Notes: generated by a model not told the origin, from the letters alone. DNA of 64,000 nucleotides from Phototrophicus methaneseepsis (GCF_015500095.1 NZ_CP062983.1:2418001-2482000), one strand, 5' to 3'. Shown: positions 26,207-35,568, numbered from the stretch's first letter. Translations and numbers: made by a program.

Positions 26207-27763
26207 ATGTTTGAGTCACCGACGTTACAAACACTGACTGATTACAATATCTGGGTTGCAATGCCAGCGATCATGCTGGCATTCGGCACCATGTTCTTGC
26301 TGGTCATCGACGTGTTGTTACCAGAAGAACGCAAGCACTGGACGCCAATCCTGGCCCTGTGCGGTGTCGTTGCCAGCTTCATAGCAACCCTGCTGACGTA
26401 TAGTCCGGAGCAAACGACCACTTTTGGCGGCATGTTCATTGCCGATCCCTTTACAGGGTTCCTGAATATCGTGGTCTTGCTGACGGTCTTTATCGGTATT
26501 TTGTTGAGTACGGATTATTTACATCGCACACATACTGAACACGGCGAATACTACATTCTGCTGCTCATGAGCGCGACAGGTGCCATGTTCATGGTGGGTG
26601 CAAATGACTTGATTATCATCTTTATCGGTCTGGAACTGCTCAGTATCCCGCTGTATGTGCTAGCGGCTTTCCGCGTGACGTACATTGAAGACCGCGACGC
26701 GCTCTCTGTGCTTAAGAGTGAAGAAGGCGGCGTGAAGTATTTCATCTTGGGTGCGTTCTCCAGCGCATTCCTGGTGTACGGCTCGGCACTGATCTATGGG
26801 GCGACGGGTACGACCAACTTACAGGAGATATTCGCTGCAGTTGGGCCGATTCTGGATACAGCTACGCAGAACTCCGGCGCGCTCCTACTGCTGGTCGGTA
26901 CGGGGCTTGCACTGGTCGGCCTGGGCTTTAAAGTGGGCGCAGTCCCATTCCATATGTGGACGCCAGACGTCTACGAAGGCGCACCGACGCCGATTACAGC
27001 TTATATGAGCGTGGCGGCAAAGGTGGGTGGTTTCGCGGCGCTGCTGCGCCTGCTGGTGGTTGGCCTCTCTGGCTTTAGCCTGGAAGCAGGTGTGGACCCG
27101 GCAACATGGCAGAGTGCCGTCCAGGTGATTGCTATCCTGACGCTGATTATCGGTAACTTCGTCGCGCTGTCACAAACCAACGTCAAGCGTTTGCTGGCCT
27201 ATTCATCAATTGCACATGCAGGTTATATCCTGACTGCGGTTGCTGCCGTCGGTTCAGCGGGCTTGGTCAATGGCGTTGTGACTGCAGCCGTGCAGGGTGT
27301 GCTTGTGTACCTGCTGGCTTATGCCTTTACGAATCTTGGGGCCTTCGGCGTTGTCCTCGCCATTGAAAATGACGATGGCACAGGGACAGACCTGGATGAC
27401 TTCAACGGGTTGTTTAACAGCCGCCCCTTGCTGGCGACCGCGATGGCGATCTTCATGTTCAGCTTAGCGGGTATCCCCCTGACGGCTGGTTTCGTTGGTA
27501 AATGGCTGGTCTTCAGCGCAGCGGTTCAGGCTGGTTTGATCCCGCTGGCGATCATCGGCGTTTTGACGAGTGTCGTCAGTGCATTCTACTATGTGCGCAT
27601 CATCGTCAATATGTTCCTGAAGACAGAAGATGCGGGTGCGCCGGCTGTCGGCGAATCCACAGGTGTCCGCTATGCGATCTATGCCTCAATGGCAGGGGTG
27701 CTTATCCTTGGTATTGCGGTACCGCTTGTGACGAACCTTGTCAGTATGGTGCATCTCATCTAG
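26207..27763 (+). CDS. nuoN: NADH-quinone oxidoreductase subunit N
   Basis: Third antiporter-like subunit and last gene of the cluster. 518 residues. The signatures LIIIFIGLELLSIPLYVLAAF, GFKVGAVPFHMWTPDVYEGAPTP and LAYSSIAHAGYIL are visible. GAGGAGACGC precedes ATG 26207. A strong terminator follows. Confidence 0.97.
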   Translation: MFESPTLQTLTDYNIWVAMPAIMLAFGTMFLLVIDVLLPEERKHWTPILALCGVVASFIATLLTYSPEQTTTFGGMFIADPFTGFLNIVVLLTVFIGILLSTDYLHRTHTEHGEYYILLLMSATGAMFMVGANDLIIIFIGLELLSIPLYVLAAFRVTYIEDRDALSVLKSEEGGVKYFILGAFSSAFLVYGSALIYGATGTTNLQEIFAAVGPILDTATQNSGALLLLVGTGLALVGLGFKVGAVPFHMWTPDVYEGAPTPITAYMSVAAKVGGFAALLRLLVVGLSGFSLEAGVDPATWQSAVQVIAILTLIIGNFVALSQTNVKRLLAYSSIAHAGYILTAVAAVGSAGLVNGVVTAAVQGVLVYLLAYAFTNLGAFGVVLAIENDDGTGTDLDDFNGLFNSRPLLATAMAIFMFSLAGIPLTAGFVGKWLVFSAAVQAGLIPLAIIGVLTSVVSAFYYVRIIVNMFLKTEDAGAPAVGESTGVRYAIYASMAGVLILGIAVPLVTNLVSMVHLI

Positions 27764-27791
27764 TTCGCTCTCATACATATACTCAACATGC

Positions 27792-27821
27792 AACCGGGGA
27801 CACATCTTGTATCCCCGGTTT
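27792..27821 (+). terminator. Terminator at the end of the nuo cluster
   Basis: Stem AACCGGGGA / TCCCCGGTT (9 bp) with an 11-nt loop, followed by a short T-rich stretch. It lies 28 nt after nuoN and 17 nt before the next gene. Confidence 0.7.
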
Positions 27822-27838
27822 CTATTTAGGATGGTTGC

Positions 27839-28747
27839 ATGCAAAACGCGCAGCGTTTGGGCTTCATCACTGTGCTGATTTCGGCTGCTGGCTTCGCTTT
27901 CTTGCCCACGATTACACGCGGCCTTTATCAAGTATCTGATCTGGAAGCGCTGGATATTGGTCTCTGGCGCTTTATCCTGGCGACACCGCTGATTTGGGTT
28001 CTGTTGCAGTTCTGGCGGCCTGCGCGCCTGTCGCACCGCACTCAGGCCCAGCGCATAAAGCTGTTACTCAGCGGTGTGTTGTTTGCCGGGGCTGCGATGA
28101 CCAGCTTCATTGGCCTGAAATATATCACGGCCAGCATCTTTATCGTCTTGTTCTTCACATATCCTGCAATGGTCGTCCTGCTGAGCGTTTTGTTGGGGCG
28201 GCGTCTGGCGCTCAATGCATGGATTGCGCTTGGGCTGACGCTGTTGGGCGTCTTCCTGACAGTGCCGGATTTCAGCCAGTTAAGTGCGGATGCCACCCTG
28301 GGTGTGGTCTTTGCGTTGTTAAATGCTTTCATTGTCGCTGTCTATTTCCTCGTGGTGGAGCGCCTCATGAAAGATGCGGCTGTTTTCGGTACGGCGTATG
28401 TCATTACAGGGGCTTTACTGACACTGCTGGTGCTGCTGCCGTTCGAAGGGCTGCAAATGCCCTCTAATTCCCAAACGTGGATTTATCTGCTCCTGCTCGC
28501 CACCTTATGCACAGTCGTGCCGATTTTTATGATGAACTATGGCATACAGCTTATTGGGCCGGAGCGTGCCAGTATTATTAGCTCTGCGGAGCCGATTATG
28601 GCGATGATTGTAGCGCTCATTGTATTAGGGGAAGTGATTTTGCCTGCGCAGTGGTTGGGGGCCGTCTGTATCGTTGCGGGTGTATTCGTCTTGCAGTTTA
28701 CACCGGGCCGTAGCAATCGCGTGCAGGTCGTTGAGCCGTTGTCCTGA
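27839..28747 (+). CDS. EamA/DMT-family permease
   Basis: A 302-residue integral membrane protein with about ten helices in two EamA repeats (the second begins near residue 150). Typical marks: AGFAFLPTITRGLY near the start, SFIGLKYITASIFIVLFFTYP at the end of repeat one, and GPERASIISSAEPIMAMIVALIVLGE in repeat two. Drug/metabolite-superfamily permeases move small solutes across the cytoplasmic membrane; the substrate is not predictable. Start at ATG 27839 with TTAGGATGG upstream. It may be partly co-transcribed with nuo by read-through. Confidence 0.88.
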   Translation: MQNAQRLGFITVLISAAGFAFLPTITRGLYQVSDLEALDIGLWRFILATPLIWVLLQFWRPARLSHRTQAQRIKLLLSGVLFAGAAMTSFIGLKYITASIFIVLFFTYPAMVVLLSVLLGRRLALNAWIALGLTLLGVFLTVPDFSQLSADATLGVVFALLNAFIVAVYFLVVERLMKDAAVFGTAYVITGALLTLLVLLPFEGLQMPSNSQTWIYLLLLATLCTVVPIFMMNYGIQLIGPERASIISSAEPIMAMIVALIVLGEVILPAQWLGAVCIVAGVFVLQFTPGRSNRVQVVEPLS

Positions 28748-28875
28748 GTTGCCTCCTATAGCGCTTTAAATTTGTGCCTTAAATAGGCTTCTTAAGCTGC
28801 TTAGGGCACTTCAAAGCTGTTCAAATCATTCAGTAACAGCCTTAATTACTCGTTGAACAAAATATGTGTCGTTAT

Positions 28876-28909
28876 AAGGCTTAAGATATTGTCATCTTAA
28901 GCCTTTTTT
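28876..28909 (+). terminator. Rho-independent terminator after EamA gene
   Basis: Perfect 12-bp stem AAGGCTTAAGAT / ATCTTAAGCCTT with a 6-nt loop and a run of six T. Confidence 0.9.
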
Positions 28910-28984
28910 ATTGATTTATGAGTAATATAGATATAGAAAGATAAACTTTCTAAATTCTTCGTCAATGTAGTCGTTTCGGATGCT

Positions 28985-29014
28985 TTGACAATTATTGCGA
29001 GCGATCAATTGTAG
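28985..29014 (+). promoter_or_regulatory. Candidate promoter and MarR operator upstream of marR-type gene
   Basis: A perfect TTGACA at 28985 lies just before a 25-bp inverted repeat, ACAATT-N13-AATTGT (28988-29012). The -10 hexamer is weak (TTGTAG at 29009). The repeat would cover the promoter, as expected for autorepression by the MarR-family protein that starts 19 nt later. Confidence 0.4.
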
Positions 29015-29030
29015 ATATAGGTAACGAACA

Positions 29031-29474
29031 ATGATGGAAAAAAACAAAATGCTTCGCTTCGATGGGTCAGTCTGGTGCAACCTGGATATTGCCCTTCGCA
29101 ATACGGATCAACTCTTCCGCCGGGCTATCCGTCCACTGGGGTTGACGGTCATCGAATGGTATGTCATGCGCGCTCTGTTTGAGCAGGACGGGCAGCATGC
29201 CAGTGAACTAGCTCGTGCGGTTGGTCGTGCTGCAACTTCTTTCACCCCCAATCTGGATAAACTTCAGGATAAGGGTATGATCGAGCGCCGTCCTGATCCT
29301 GGTGATCGTCGCGCTGTCCGCATCTATCTGACCGCTGAAGGGGATTCCCACCGCGAAGAAATCATGAACGCGGCTGAAGAAGTTGACGCTCAGATCGCCA
29401 ATCACTTCTCCCCGGAAGAATTCGATATCTTCCAAGAAGTACTGGACGTCTTACAGACATTGGAGTTGGACTAG
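29031..29474 (+). CDS. MarR-family transcriptional regulator
   Basis: 147-residue winged-helix regulator, cytoplasmic, expected to bind DNA as a dimer and to respond to a small ligand. Helix-turn-helix and wing: QHASELARAVGRAATSFTPN followed by LQDKGMIERRPDPGDRRAVRIYLT, the classic MarR wing with its Asp-Arg pair. ATG 29031 or the adjacent ATG 29034 may be used. It lies between an EamA permease and a macrodomain gene on the other strand; a target other than itself is not evident. Confidence 0.88.
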   Translation: MMEKNKMLRFDGSVWCNLDIALRNTDQLFRRAIRPLGLTVIEWYVMRALFEQDGQHASELARAVGRAATSFTPNLDKLQDKGMIERRPDPGDRRAVRIYLTAEGDSHREEIMNAAEEVDAQIANHFSPEEFDIFQEVLDVLQTLELD

Positions 29475-29547
29475 CGCTTGTCGCTAGTTCAACTTTCTTA
29501 CAACCTGACCAAATAAAGCCCGATAAAGCGGCTAAGCGCTTTTTAGC

Positions 29548-30105
29548 TCAGTCACAGGGTACGAGGTCATCGTAGTGAGCGGCGATGTCTTCCAGGGCCC
29601 TTTTAAACGCATCCTGGGCATTGGATGTGAAGAGCACGAAGCGTACAAGGTCGATTTCTAATCCATTCTTGACGCTGTCAATAACGGTGTGGATAGCAAT
29701 AGGGGCTGCCTCTGCCAGGGGGTAGCCGTAGACGCCTGTGCTGATTGCAGGGAATGCGATTGTGCGGATATTATTTTCCGCGGCAACCTCCATACTGCGA
29801 CGGTATGCACTTGCAAGCAACTGCGGGGCGTTTGGTGTCCCATAGACAGGGCCGACGGTATGGATCACATGGCGGGCCGCTAATCGATACCCCTTTGTCA
29901 ACTTGGCATCGCCTGTATCGCAGCCCTTTAAGGTGCGGCACTCAGCTAAAAGCTGCGGGCCTGCTGCACGATGGATCGCCCCATCGACACCGCCCCCACC
30001 TAATAACGAGTTATTCGCCGCGTTGACAATCGCATCCACTTCTTGAAGCGTAATATCGCCCTGCACCAATTCGATACGCGTCTGTTTGATTTGCTGGCAG
30101 CTCAT
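29548..30105 (-). CDS. Macrodomain protein (ADP-ribose/O-acetyl-ADP-ribose hydrolase type)
   Basis: About 185 residues, single macrodomain (MacroD/YmdB type) that binds ADP-ribose and probably deacetylates O-acetyl-ADP-ribose or removes ADP-ribose from proteins. Conserved: ELVQGDITLQEVDAIVNAANNSLLGGGGVDGAIH, here with the loop residues NAANN and GGGGVDGAIH, and the phosphate-binding loop PAISTGVYGYPLAEAA. ATG 30105 is chosen; an upstream GTG would run into the 14-bp repeats. The product is cytoplasmic. Divergent from the YbaK-like gene. Confidence 0.9.
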   Translation of the reverse strand: MSCQQIKQTRIELVQGDITLQEVDAIVNAANNSLLGGGGVDGAIHRAAGPQLLAECRTLKGCDTGDAKLTKGYRLAARHVIHTVGPVYGTPNAPQLLASAYRRSMEVAAENNIRTIAFPAISTGVYGYPLAEAAPIAIHTVIDSVKNGLEIDLVRFVLFTSNAQDAFKRALEDIAAHYDDLVPCD

Positions 30106-30140
30106 CGGTATAGTGGTCTCTCGTTTATGATGGTTCAATA

Positions 30141-30223
30141 ATTGAATCACTTTAATTGAATCACTTTAATTGAATCACTTTAATTGAATCACTTTAATTG
30201 AATCACTTTAATTGAATCACTTT
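30141..30223. repeat. Six tandem copies of a 14-bp unit
   Basis: The unit ATTGAATCACTTTA begins at 30141, 30155, 30169, 30183, 30197 and 30211. The first five copies are identical and the sixth ends in TTTC. The array lies between the divergent starts of the macrodomain gene (30105, minus) and the YbaK-like gene (30257, plus), where promoters for both should be. Confidence 0.95.
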
Positions 30224-30256
30224 CTTACGACCATTCTACTGTCAGGATAAACAGCC

Positions 30257-30739
30257 ATGCAACCATTGACGCCCGATGATGTGCGTTTGGCGCTGGATGC
30301 CGCCAACCTCGGACTCACGATTCGCCACTTTGATGATTCAACTGCCACCTCAGAATTGGCCGCAGAAGCGATTGGTTGTGTCGTCGGCCAGATTGCTAAA
30401 AGCATCTGTATTCTGGTCGATGGGGTGCCGATTCTCGTCGTTGCCAGCGGCGACCAGCAAGTCGATGACCGCAAAATTGCGACGATGTTTGAGGTCGGAC
30501 GCAAAAAGGTCAAGCTTGCGAAGCCTGACCAATGCATAGAAATCTATGGTTATGCGCCGGGAGGTGTGCCGCCAGTGGGGCACCGCACCCCGAATATCCC
30601 CATTTATCTGGATCAAACACTCAAGCGTTATGAAACCGTCTACGCGGCGGCTGGTTCGCCGAACGATAACTTCGGCATGACGATTGAGCAGCTCGAAACC
30701 CTGACCGGTGGCACCTGGGCTGATGTGTCTAAGGCGTAG
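30257..30739 (+). CDS. YbaK/EbsC-type aminoacyl-tRNA deacylase
   Basis: 160 residues, single YbaK/prolyl-tRNA editing domain; such proteins hydrolyse mis-acylated tRNA in trans in the cytoplasm. Family marks: GQIAKSICILVDGVPILVVASGD, the Lys-containing VGRKKVKLAKPDQ and GYAPGGVPPVGHRTPNIPIYLD, with the GG-x-PP-x-GH motif. TCAGGATAA lies upstream of ATG 30257. Its stop is 15 nt from the convergent mfd stop, with no terminator seen between them. Confidence 0.9.
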   Translation: MQPLTPDDVRLALDAANLGLTIRHFDDSTATSELAAEAIGCVVGQIAKSICILVDGVPILVVASGDQQVDDRKIATMFEVGRKKVKLAKPDQCIEIYGYAPGGVPPVGHRTPNIPIYLDQTLKRYETVYAAAGSPNDNFGMTIEQLETLTGGTWADVSKA

Positions 30740-30754
30740 CCCACAGGCCGTTGT

Positions 30755-33700
30755 TTATATCCCGATTTGCTCCGGCAATCCCTCTTTAAGCGATTCAAGG
30801 ATATCTAGTAGGCGTTCACGCCAGATACCTGGTGTGAACGTCAGTTCAACGGCTGTACGAGAAACTTCGACATCTTCGCCAAGCTCCAGCGAAAGGGCTT
30901 GACGGTCAATTGCCGTGAGCCAGGGCAGCTTGATGAGGAGATGTTCGCGCGGTTTGATGACGCTGGTTGCGTTGATATCCTGTGCCAGCAACTTCACACG
31001 GATCTGATACAGTAAGCCCTCGACAGCAGGCGGCAGCGCGCCGAAACGGTCGCTGAGCTCCTGCGTCATTTCATCGACATCGAGTTGGGTTTGCAGGCTG
31101 CCAATACGGCGATAAAGCTGCAAGCGCAGTGCCATCTCTGGTATCCAGTCATTGGGGATATAAGCCGGAACGGGCAGGTCGATGATGATGCGTTCCTGTT
31201 CGTATGTCGGCTTCGGCCCGGTATCTTCTTCGCCTTTCAGTCGGCTGACGGCCTGCTGCAGGAGTTGTGTATAAAGCTGCAAGCCGACGCTGGCGACGTG
31301 CCCCGTCTGGCGCGTGCTGAGGATGTCCCCCGCACCGCGTAATTCCAGGTCGCGCACAGCAATCTGGAAGCCTGCCCCCAGTTGAGAATGCTCCGCCATG
31401 GTCTCTAGGCGGGTACGGGCTTCTTCTGTCAGGCGGTTCCCCCCGGCGTGGAACAGGTAGGCATAGGCTTGTTGTGCCCCACGCCCGACGCGTCCGCGTA
31501 TCTGATACAACTGCGAGACGCCGAACCACTCAGCACGGTCGACAATCAGCGTATTGACGTTCGGCATGTCGATGCCATTTTCAATGATGCTTGTTGCCAG
31601 CAGAATATCGTATTCGCCCTTACTAAAGGCGCTGATGACGCCTTCCAGCAGAGGCCCGCTCATCTGGCCGTGTGCCACGACGATGCTGGCCTCTGGTACG
31701 ATGCTTTCGAAGCGTTCTTTGGCTGCCTGGATGCTCCGGACGCGGTTATGAATGATGAAAACCTGCCCACCACGATCCAACTCTCTTAAGATAGCCTGAC
31801 GCGTCAGCTTAGGGTCGAAGGGGCCGACGTGCGTCACCACGGGCAAGCGTTCTTCTGGCGGCGTCTGAATCATGCTAATGTCGCGGACGCCGGAGAGGCT
31901 CATATACAGCGTGCGCGGGATAGGGGTTGCTGTCAACGTCAGAATATCGACTTCTGAGCGCAGTTTCTTGAAGTGCTCTTTGTGCTTCACGCCGAATCGT
32001 TGTTCTTCGTCGATGATAATCAGCCCCAGGTTTTTAAGCTGGATGTCTTCGCTCAGTAGGCGATGGGTGCCAATGATGATATCGACATCGCCCCTCGCCA
32101 GGTCATCGATGATTTTGTTCTGTTCGGCCTTGGTGCGGAAGCGAGAAATCACCTCTACGCGTACCGGGAAAGGGGCCATACGTTCACTAAATGTGTGATA
32201 GTGCTGGTCTGCTAAGACGGTCGTTGGTACCAGGATAGCAACTTGTCGGCCATCCATAACCGCCTTAAAGGCGGCTCGTAGGGCGACTTCCGTCTTGCCA
32301 TAGCCGACATCACCACAGACGAGGCGATCCATTGGCATGGCGCTTTCCATATCGCGCTTGATCTCTCTCAGCACGCGCAGTTGGTCTTCCGTCTCGACAT
32401 AGGGGAAGCTTGCTTCTAGCTCATGCTGCCAGGGTGTATCCGGCTTATAATGATGGCCGCTGGTACTCGCCCGCCGAGCATAGATTTCCAGCAATTCGCG
32501 CGCTTCTTCTTCGGCGGCCTTTTGCGCTTTACCACGCGCCTTGACCCATACGTCTGGCTTGCCGAGCTTATTCAACTTCGGCGGTGCTTCATCCGGCCCG
32601 ATGAATCGTGTGAGACGGTCCGACTGGTGAATCGGTACGAAGAGCAAATCAGTGCCATCGTATTCGATTAGCAGATATTCGCGTTCGTTGCCTTCGACCG
32701 TGCGCGTCCGCAGGCCCATAAATCGCCCGATGCCGTAGTCCACATGCACGACATAATCGCCCTGTTCCCAGTCGTTATAGTCGCTTTCCGGGGATTTACC
32801 ACGCCGTGCTTGGTTGGTCGTCCTACGGCGAGGCTCTGGCCGGGACCAGTTGAAGACTTCAGCATCCGTCAGCAGATGCAGAGGGTGTTCACTGGCGATA
32901 AATGTCCAACCTTCCGTCAGGGAACCGGGCACAAAGACCAGATTGCGCTGATCGATAGGCTCTGTGATGGTGTCCAGCCTTGGTGCGAAGGCGGTATCTT
33001 GTTCCTGCCACAATTCAATGACGCGGTCAACTTGTTGTGTGACAACGATGATGCTCTCTTCTTTTTGGCGGCGGTCGCGCACATACGATAAGACGTTGCG
33101 CAACTGCCCACCGAAGCGCTCACCCGGCGTAAACCATCGCTCCTGAACAAGATCCTCTATGGGCTGGTTCAGGCTGAAGTGCAGCACGTTACGTAGATCA
33201 ATATCTGCTGCTAAGGTCTCCCAATCGACATAAGGGAGTGGGTGATCAGGGGCGATCTGCTGCGTGGCGATGTTATTCTCGCGGTTCTGGGCCGCTTCTT
33301 CTTCCAGTTCCTGCACCACATCGCGCAGTTCATCAATATCTTCTACGATGATGAGTGCATCCGGCGGGGCGTAATCGAGAAGGCTGACCGGAGCATCGAC
33401 CAGATAAGGCAGATAATGCTCCAGGAAGCCGAAAGCCGCCCCGCTTGCCAGGGAATCCGCATCTTGTACAGCGGTATGCAGATCATCGTCATCACGCGTC
33501 AGGCTGCTGAACCAGGGGGCCAGGTGCGTCGCCAAGGGTGGTGCACTCAGGGGTAGGGCCTCTCTGGCCGGGATGATCGTTATTGTGTCGATATGATCTG
33601 TAGAACGCTGTGTGGCCGGGTCGAACAAGCGCAGCGTATCAATTTCATCATCGAAGAAGTCCAGCCGCACAGGTGCAGATGCATTCACCGGGTAAATATC

Positions 33701-34255
33701 GAGCAAGCCGCCGCGCCGTGTGAAGGTGCCCGGTTCCACAACCATAGTGACGGGTTCGTAACCATGATGCACCCAGTCTTCGACCAGCGCATCCAGCCGA
33801 TAACGCTGCCCGACACGGATATGCTGGCTGTGCTTGCGGAATTGATGTGGTGGCAGCGTCCGCTGCATCAAGGCCCTTGCCGACGCAATGACAATCGGCG
33901 GTGTTGTTTCACTATCATCAAGGAGGGCGTGCAGCGTGCTTAAGCGCTCACGGATCACAGCGCGATCCCAGGCCAGGCGATCATAGAACATGGGCGTTGG
34001 CTCTGCAAAGCGGTGTATCTGTGCTTCGCCATCTACCCAGACGGGGAGCTGCTCCGCTACCGTATGAACACGCCGTCCGCGTGCCGTCAGGTAGATAATA
34101 GGGCCCTGCCAATCGCGCGCCAGCGCACCCAGCACGTAAGGGCGCGCGCTGCGGATAATGGGCCGGTGGTGAGCACTTTTCTGTTGTAGATCGGCTAAGA
34201 GCTGTTGATAGACCGTACTGGTACGCAGACGTTCGATCAGGCCAGTAAGCTGCAT
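30755..34255 (-). CDS. mfd: Transcription-repair coupling factor Mfd
   Basis: ATP-dependent translocase that removes stalled RNA polymerase from damaged template strands and recruits UvrA. About 1166 residues, normal length. Order: UvrB-like N-terminal domains, RNA-polymerase-interaction domain (YVVHVDYGIGRFMGL near residue 500), then the RecG-like helicase module with Walker A GDVGYGKTEVALR near 648, DEEQRFGVKHKE near 749 (motif II), the RGRVGRG motif VI, and the C-terminal TRCF domain. ATG 34255 has AGGGAA at good spacing; the ATG at 34291 would add 12 residues and has only a weak site. It follows pth on the same strand. Confidence 0.96.
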   Translation of the reverse strand: MQLTGLIERLRTSTVYQQLLADLQQKSAHHRPIIRSARPYVLGALARDWQGPIIYLTARGRRVHTVAEQLPVWVDGEAQIHRFAEPTPMFYDRLAWDRAVIRERLSTLHALLDDSETTPPIVIASARALMQRTLPPHQFRKHSQHIRVGQRYRLDALVEDWVHHGYEPVTMVVEPGTFTRRGGLLDIYPVNASAPVRLDFFDDEIDTLRLFDPATQRSTDHIDTITIIPAREALPLSAPPLATHLAPWFSSLTRDDDDLHTAVQDADSLASGAAFGFLEHYLPYLVDAPVSLLDYAPPDALIIVEDIDELRDVVQELEEEAAQNRENNIATQQIAPDHPLPYVDWETLAADIDLRNVLHFSLNQPIEDLVQERWFTPGERFGGQLRNVLSYVRDRRQKEESIIVVTQQVDRVIELWQEQDTAFAPRLDTITEPIDQRNLVFVPGSLTEGWTFIASEHPLHLLTDAEVFNWSRPEPRRRTTNQARRGKSPESDYNDWEQGDYVVHVDYGIGRFMGLRTRTVEGNEREYLLIEYDGTDLLFVPIHQSDRLTRFIGPDEAPPKLNKLGKPDVWVKARGKAQKAAEEEARELLEIYARRASTSGHHYKPDTPWQHELEASFPYVETEDQLRVLREIKRDMESAMPMDRLVCGDVGYGKTEVALRAAFKAVMDGRQVAILVPTTVLADQHYHTFSERMAPFPVRVEVISRFRTKAEQNKIIDDLARGDVDIIIGTHRLLSEDIQLKNLGLIIIDEEQRFGVKHKEHFKKLRSEVDILTLTATPIPRTLYMSLSGVRDISMIQTPPEERLPVVTHVGPFDPKLTRQAILRELDRGGQVFIIHNRVRSIQAAKERFESIVPEASIVVAHGQMSGPLLEGVISAFSKGEYDILLATSIIENGIDMPNVNTLIVDRAEWFGVSQLYQIRGRVGRGAQQAYAYLFHAGGNRLTEEARTRLETMAEHSQLGAGFQIAVRDLELRGAGDILSTRQTGHVASVGLQLYTQLLQQAVSRLKGEEDTGPKPTYEQERIIIDLPVPAYIPNDWIPEMALRLQLYRRIGSLQTQLDVDEMTQELSDRFGALPPAVEGLLYQIRVKLLAQDINATSVIKPREHLLIKLPWLTAIDRQALSLELGEDVEVSRTAVELTFTPGIWRERLLDILESLKEGLPEQIGI

Positions 34256-34380
34256 GACATTCCCTGAAGCTACGTTTTGATCATAGGGCATTTATTGTAA
34301 ACCTGTTCAACAGCTTGAGATATGGTTGCTTGAGATACAGTTGCTTGGATAGCGTGGATTGGCCTGTAAGGGCCATGGCG

Positions 34381-34426
34381 AAAAGGACGCGCCGCCAAAT
34401 AGGCAGCGCATCATTGGCAGCGCGTC
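34381..34426 (-). terminator. Terminator after the pth-TPR gene
   Basis: On the minus strand GACGCGCTGCC pairs with GGCGGCGCGTC (11 bp, one G-T), with a 19-nt loop, followed by CTTTT. It separates pth from mfd. Confidence 0.65.
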
Positions 34427-34433
34427 TAATGAA

Positions 34434-35465
34434 TCAGGACGTTTCTTTGTTCGTCAGCTCAGCTTGTAGCGAGAGCGCTTTTGGGTGCTGAGGATTGATG
34501 CGGAGTGCTTCTTGCAGGGCAGCATTGGCTTCAGTATGTTGTCCCTCACTCTGGTGATATTCAGCAAGCTTGATCCAGCGCTGGGCGGCACGCTTGGTAT
34601 TCTGTTGTGCTTCCAGCGCATTAGCGATCTCTTGCTGGACCTCCACCAGTGCAGGGCGTATCGCCACAGCTTGTTCCCACGCGGCGACCTGCTGGCGCGG
34701 CTTACCATGGTTGGCATAGACTTCCGCCAGCTTGAGATAAGCTTCTGCTGACTCATCGAGCTGGCGCAGCCGCCGATAGACCTTCGCAAGCTTATCCAGC
34801 GGCTTGGGATCCTGAGGGGATAGTTCATGCGCCCGCTGCGCGACCTTCAATTCTTCATTAGGGCTCGGCTTGGGTGGCGTATTGGGTTCGTTGATGTCGC
34901 CATTAAACTCCGACATAGTCATATCAATGCCATTTACCAGCCAGGATTCGACAGCATCCGCAGCGCGGGCTGTGACCTGTTCAGCAAGTATGGCATCATC
35001 ACCGTGGAAGGGTTGTAAAACGTAATCTTTGGCTGTCATACGGCCCGGTGGGCGCCCGACGCCAAAACGCACCCGTGCGAAGTCCTTCGTCCCCAGGTGC
35101 AAAATGATATTGCGGATGCCGTTTTGCCCACCGTGCCCGCCTGTCTTCCGCAGCCGCAGGTTGCCGAGCGGCGTATCCAGGTCATCGTGAATGACGATGA
35201 AGTTTTCTATGGGCACCTTGTAGTAATCAATCAGGGCGCGCACAGCTTCACCGCTGAGGTTCATATAGGTCTGCGGCATCGCGAGTAATACACGCTTCCC
35301 CTTGATGACGCCATCCAGGGTGATTGCTTTACGTTCGCTTTTGTTGGACGTCAACTGATAGCGACGGGCCAATTCTTCAATCACCCAGAAGCCGACGTTG
35401 TGACGCGTTTTTTCATATTGGCGGCCCGGATTACCCAGGCCCACAATGAGATATTTATCGCTCAT
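34434..35465 (-). CDS. pth: Peptidyl-tRNA hydrolase with C-terminal TPR extension
   Basis: Recycles tRNA from prematurely released peptidyl-tRNA. Residues 1-190 form a complete Pth domain: GLGNPGRQYEKTRHNVGF with the family's Asn12 and His22, the PQTYMNLSGEAV motif, and IHDDLDTPLGNLRLRKTGG with the catalytic Asp. The chain is 343 residues, about 150 longer than usual. The extra part (about residue 205 to the end) has TPR-like helical pairs (for example DKLAKVYRRLRQLDESAEAY and WIKLAEYHQSEGQHTEAN). The frame is continuous, so this is a true fusion. The TPR part might dock the hydrolase to ribosomes or other partners; that is inference. AGAGAG precedes ATG 35465. Confidence 0.93.
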   Translation of the reverse strand: MSDKYLIVGLGNPGRQYEKTRHNVGFWVIEELARRYQLTSNKSERKAITLDGVIKGKRVLLAMPQTYMNLSGEAVRALIDYYKVPIENFIVIHDDLDTPLGNLRLRKTGGHGGQNGIRNIILHLGTKDFARVRFGVGRPPGRMTAKDYVLQPFHGDDAILAEQVTARAADAVESWLVNGIDMTMSEFNGDINEPNTPPKPSPNEELKVAQRAHELSPQDPKPLDKLAKVYRRLRQLDESAEAYLKLAEVYANHGKPRQQVAAWEQAVAIRPALVEVQQEIANALEAQQNTKRAAQRWIKLAEYHQSEGQHTEANAALQEALRINPQHPKALSLQAELTNKETS

Positions 35466-35568
35466 AATGCTCTCTAGACGTGTTGACTGCCCCGCATCAT
35501 ACCAGGCCTAGATTAATCATAGGTTATGGCTTGGGTATTGGGTTGATGGGTTGCAGTGATTGTTTTCG

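Noticed and set aside
30141-30223. Tandem repeats considered as a CRISPR array
   Set aside because: Units are 14 bp and directly abut with no spacers, and no cas genes are present.
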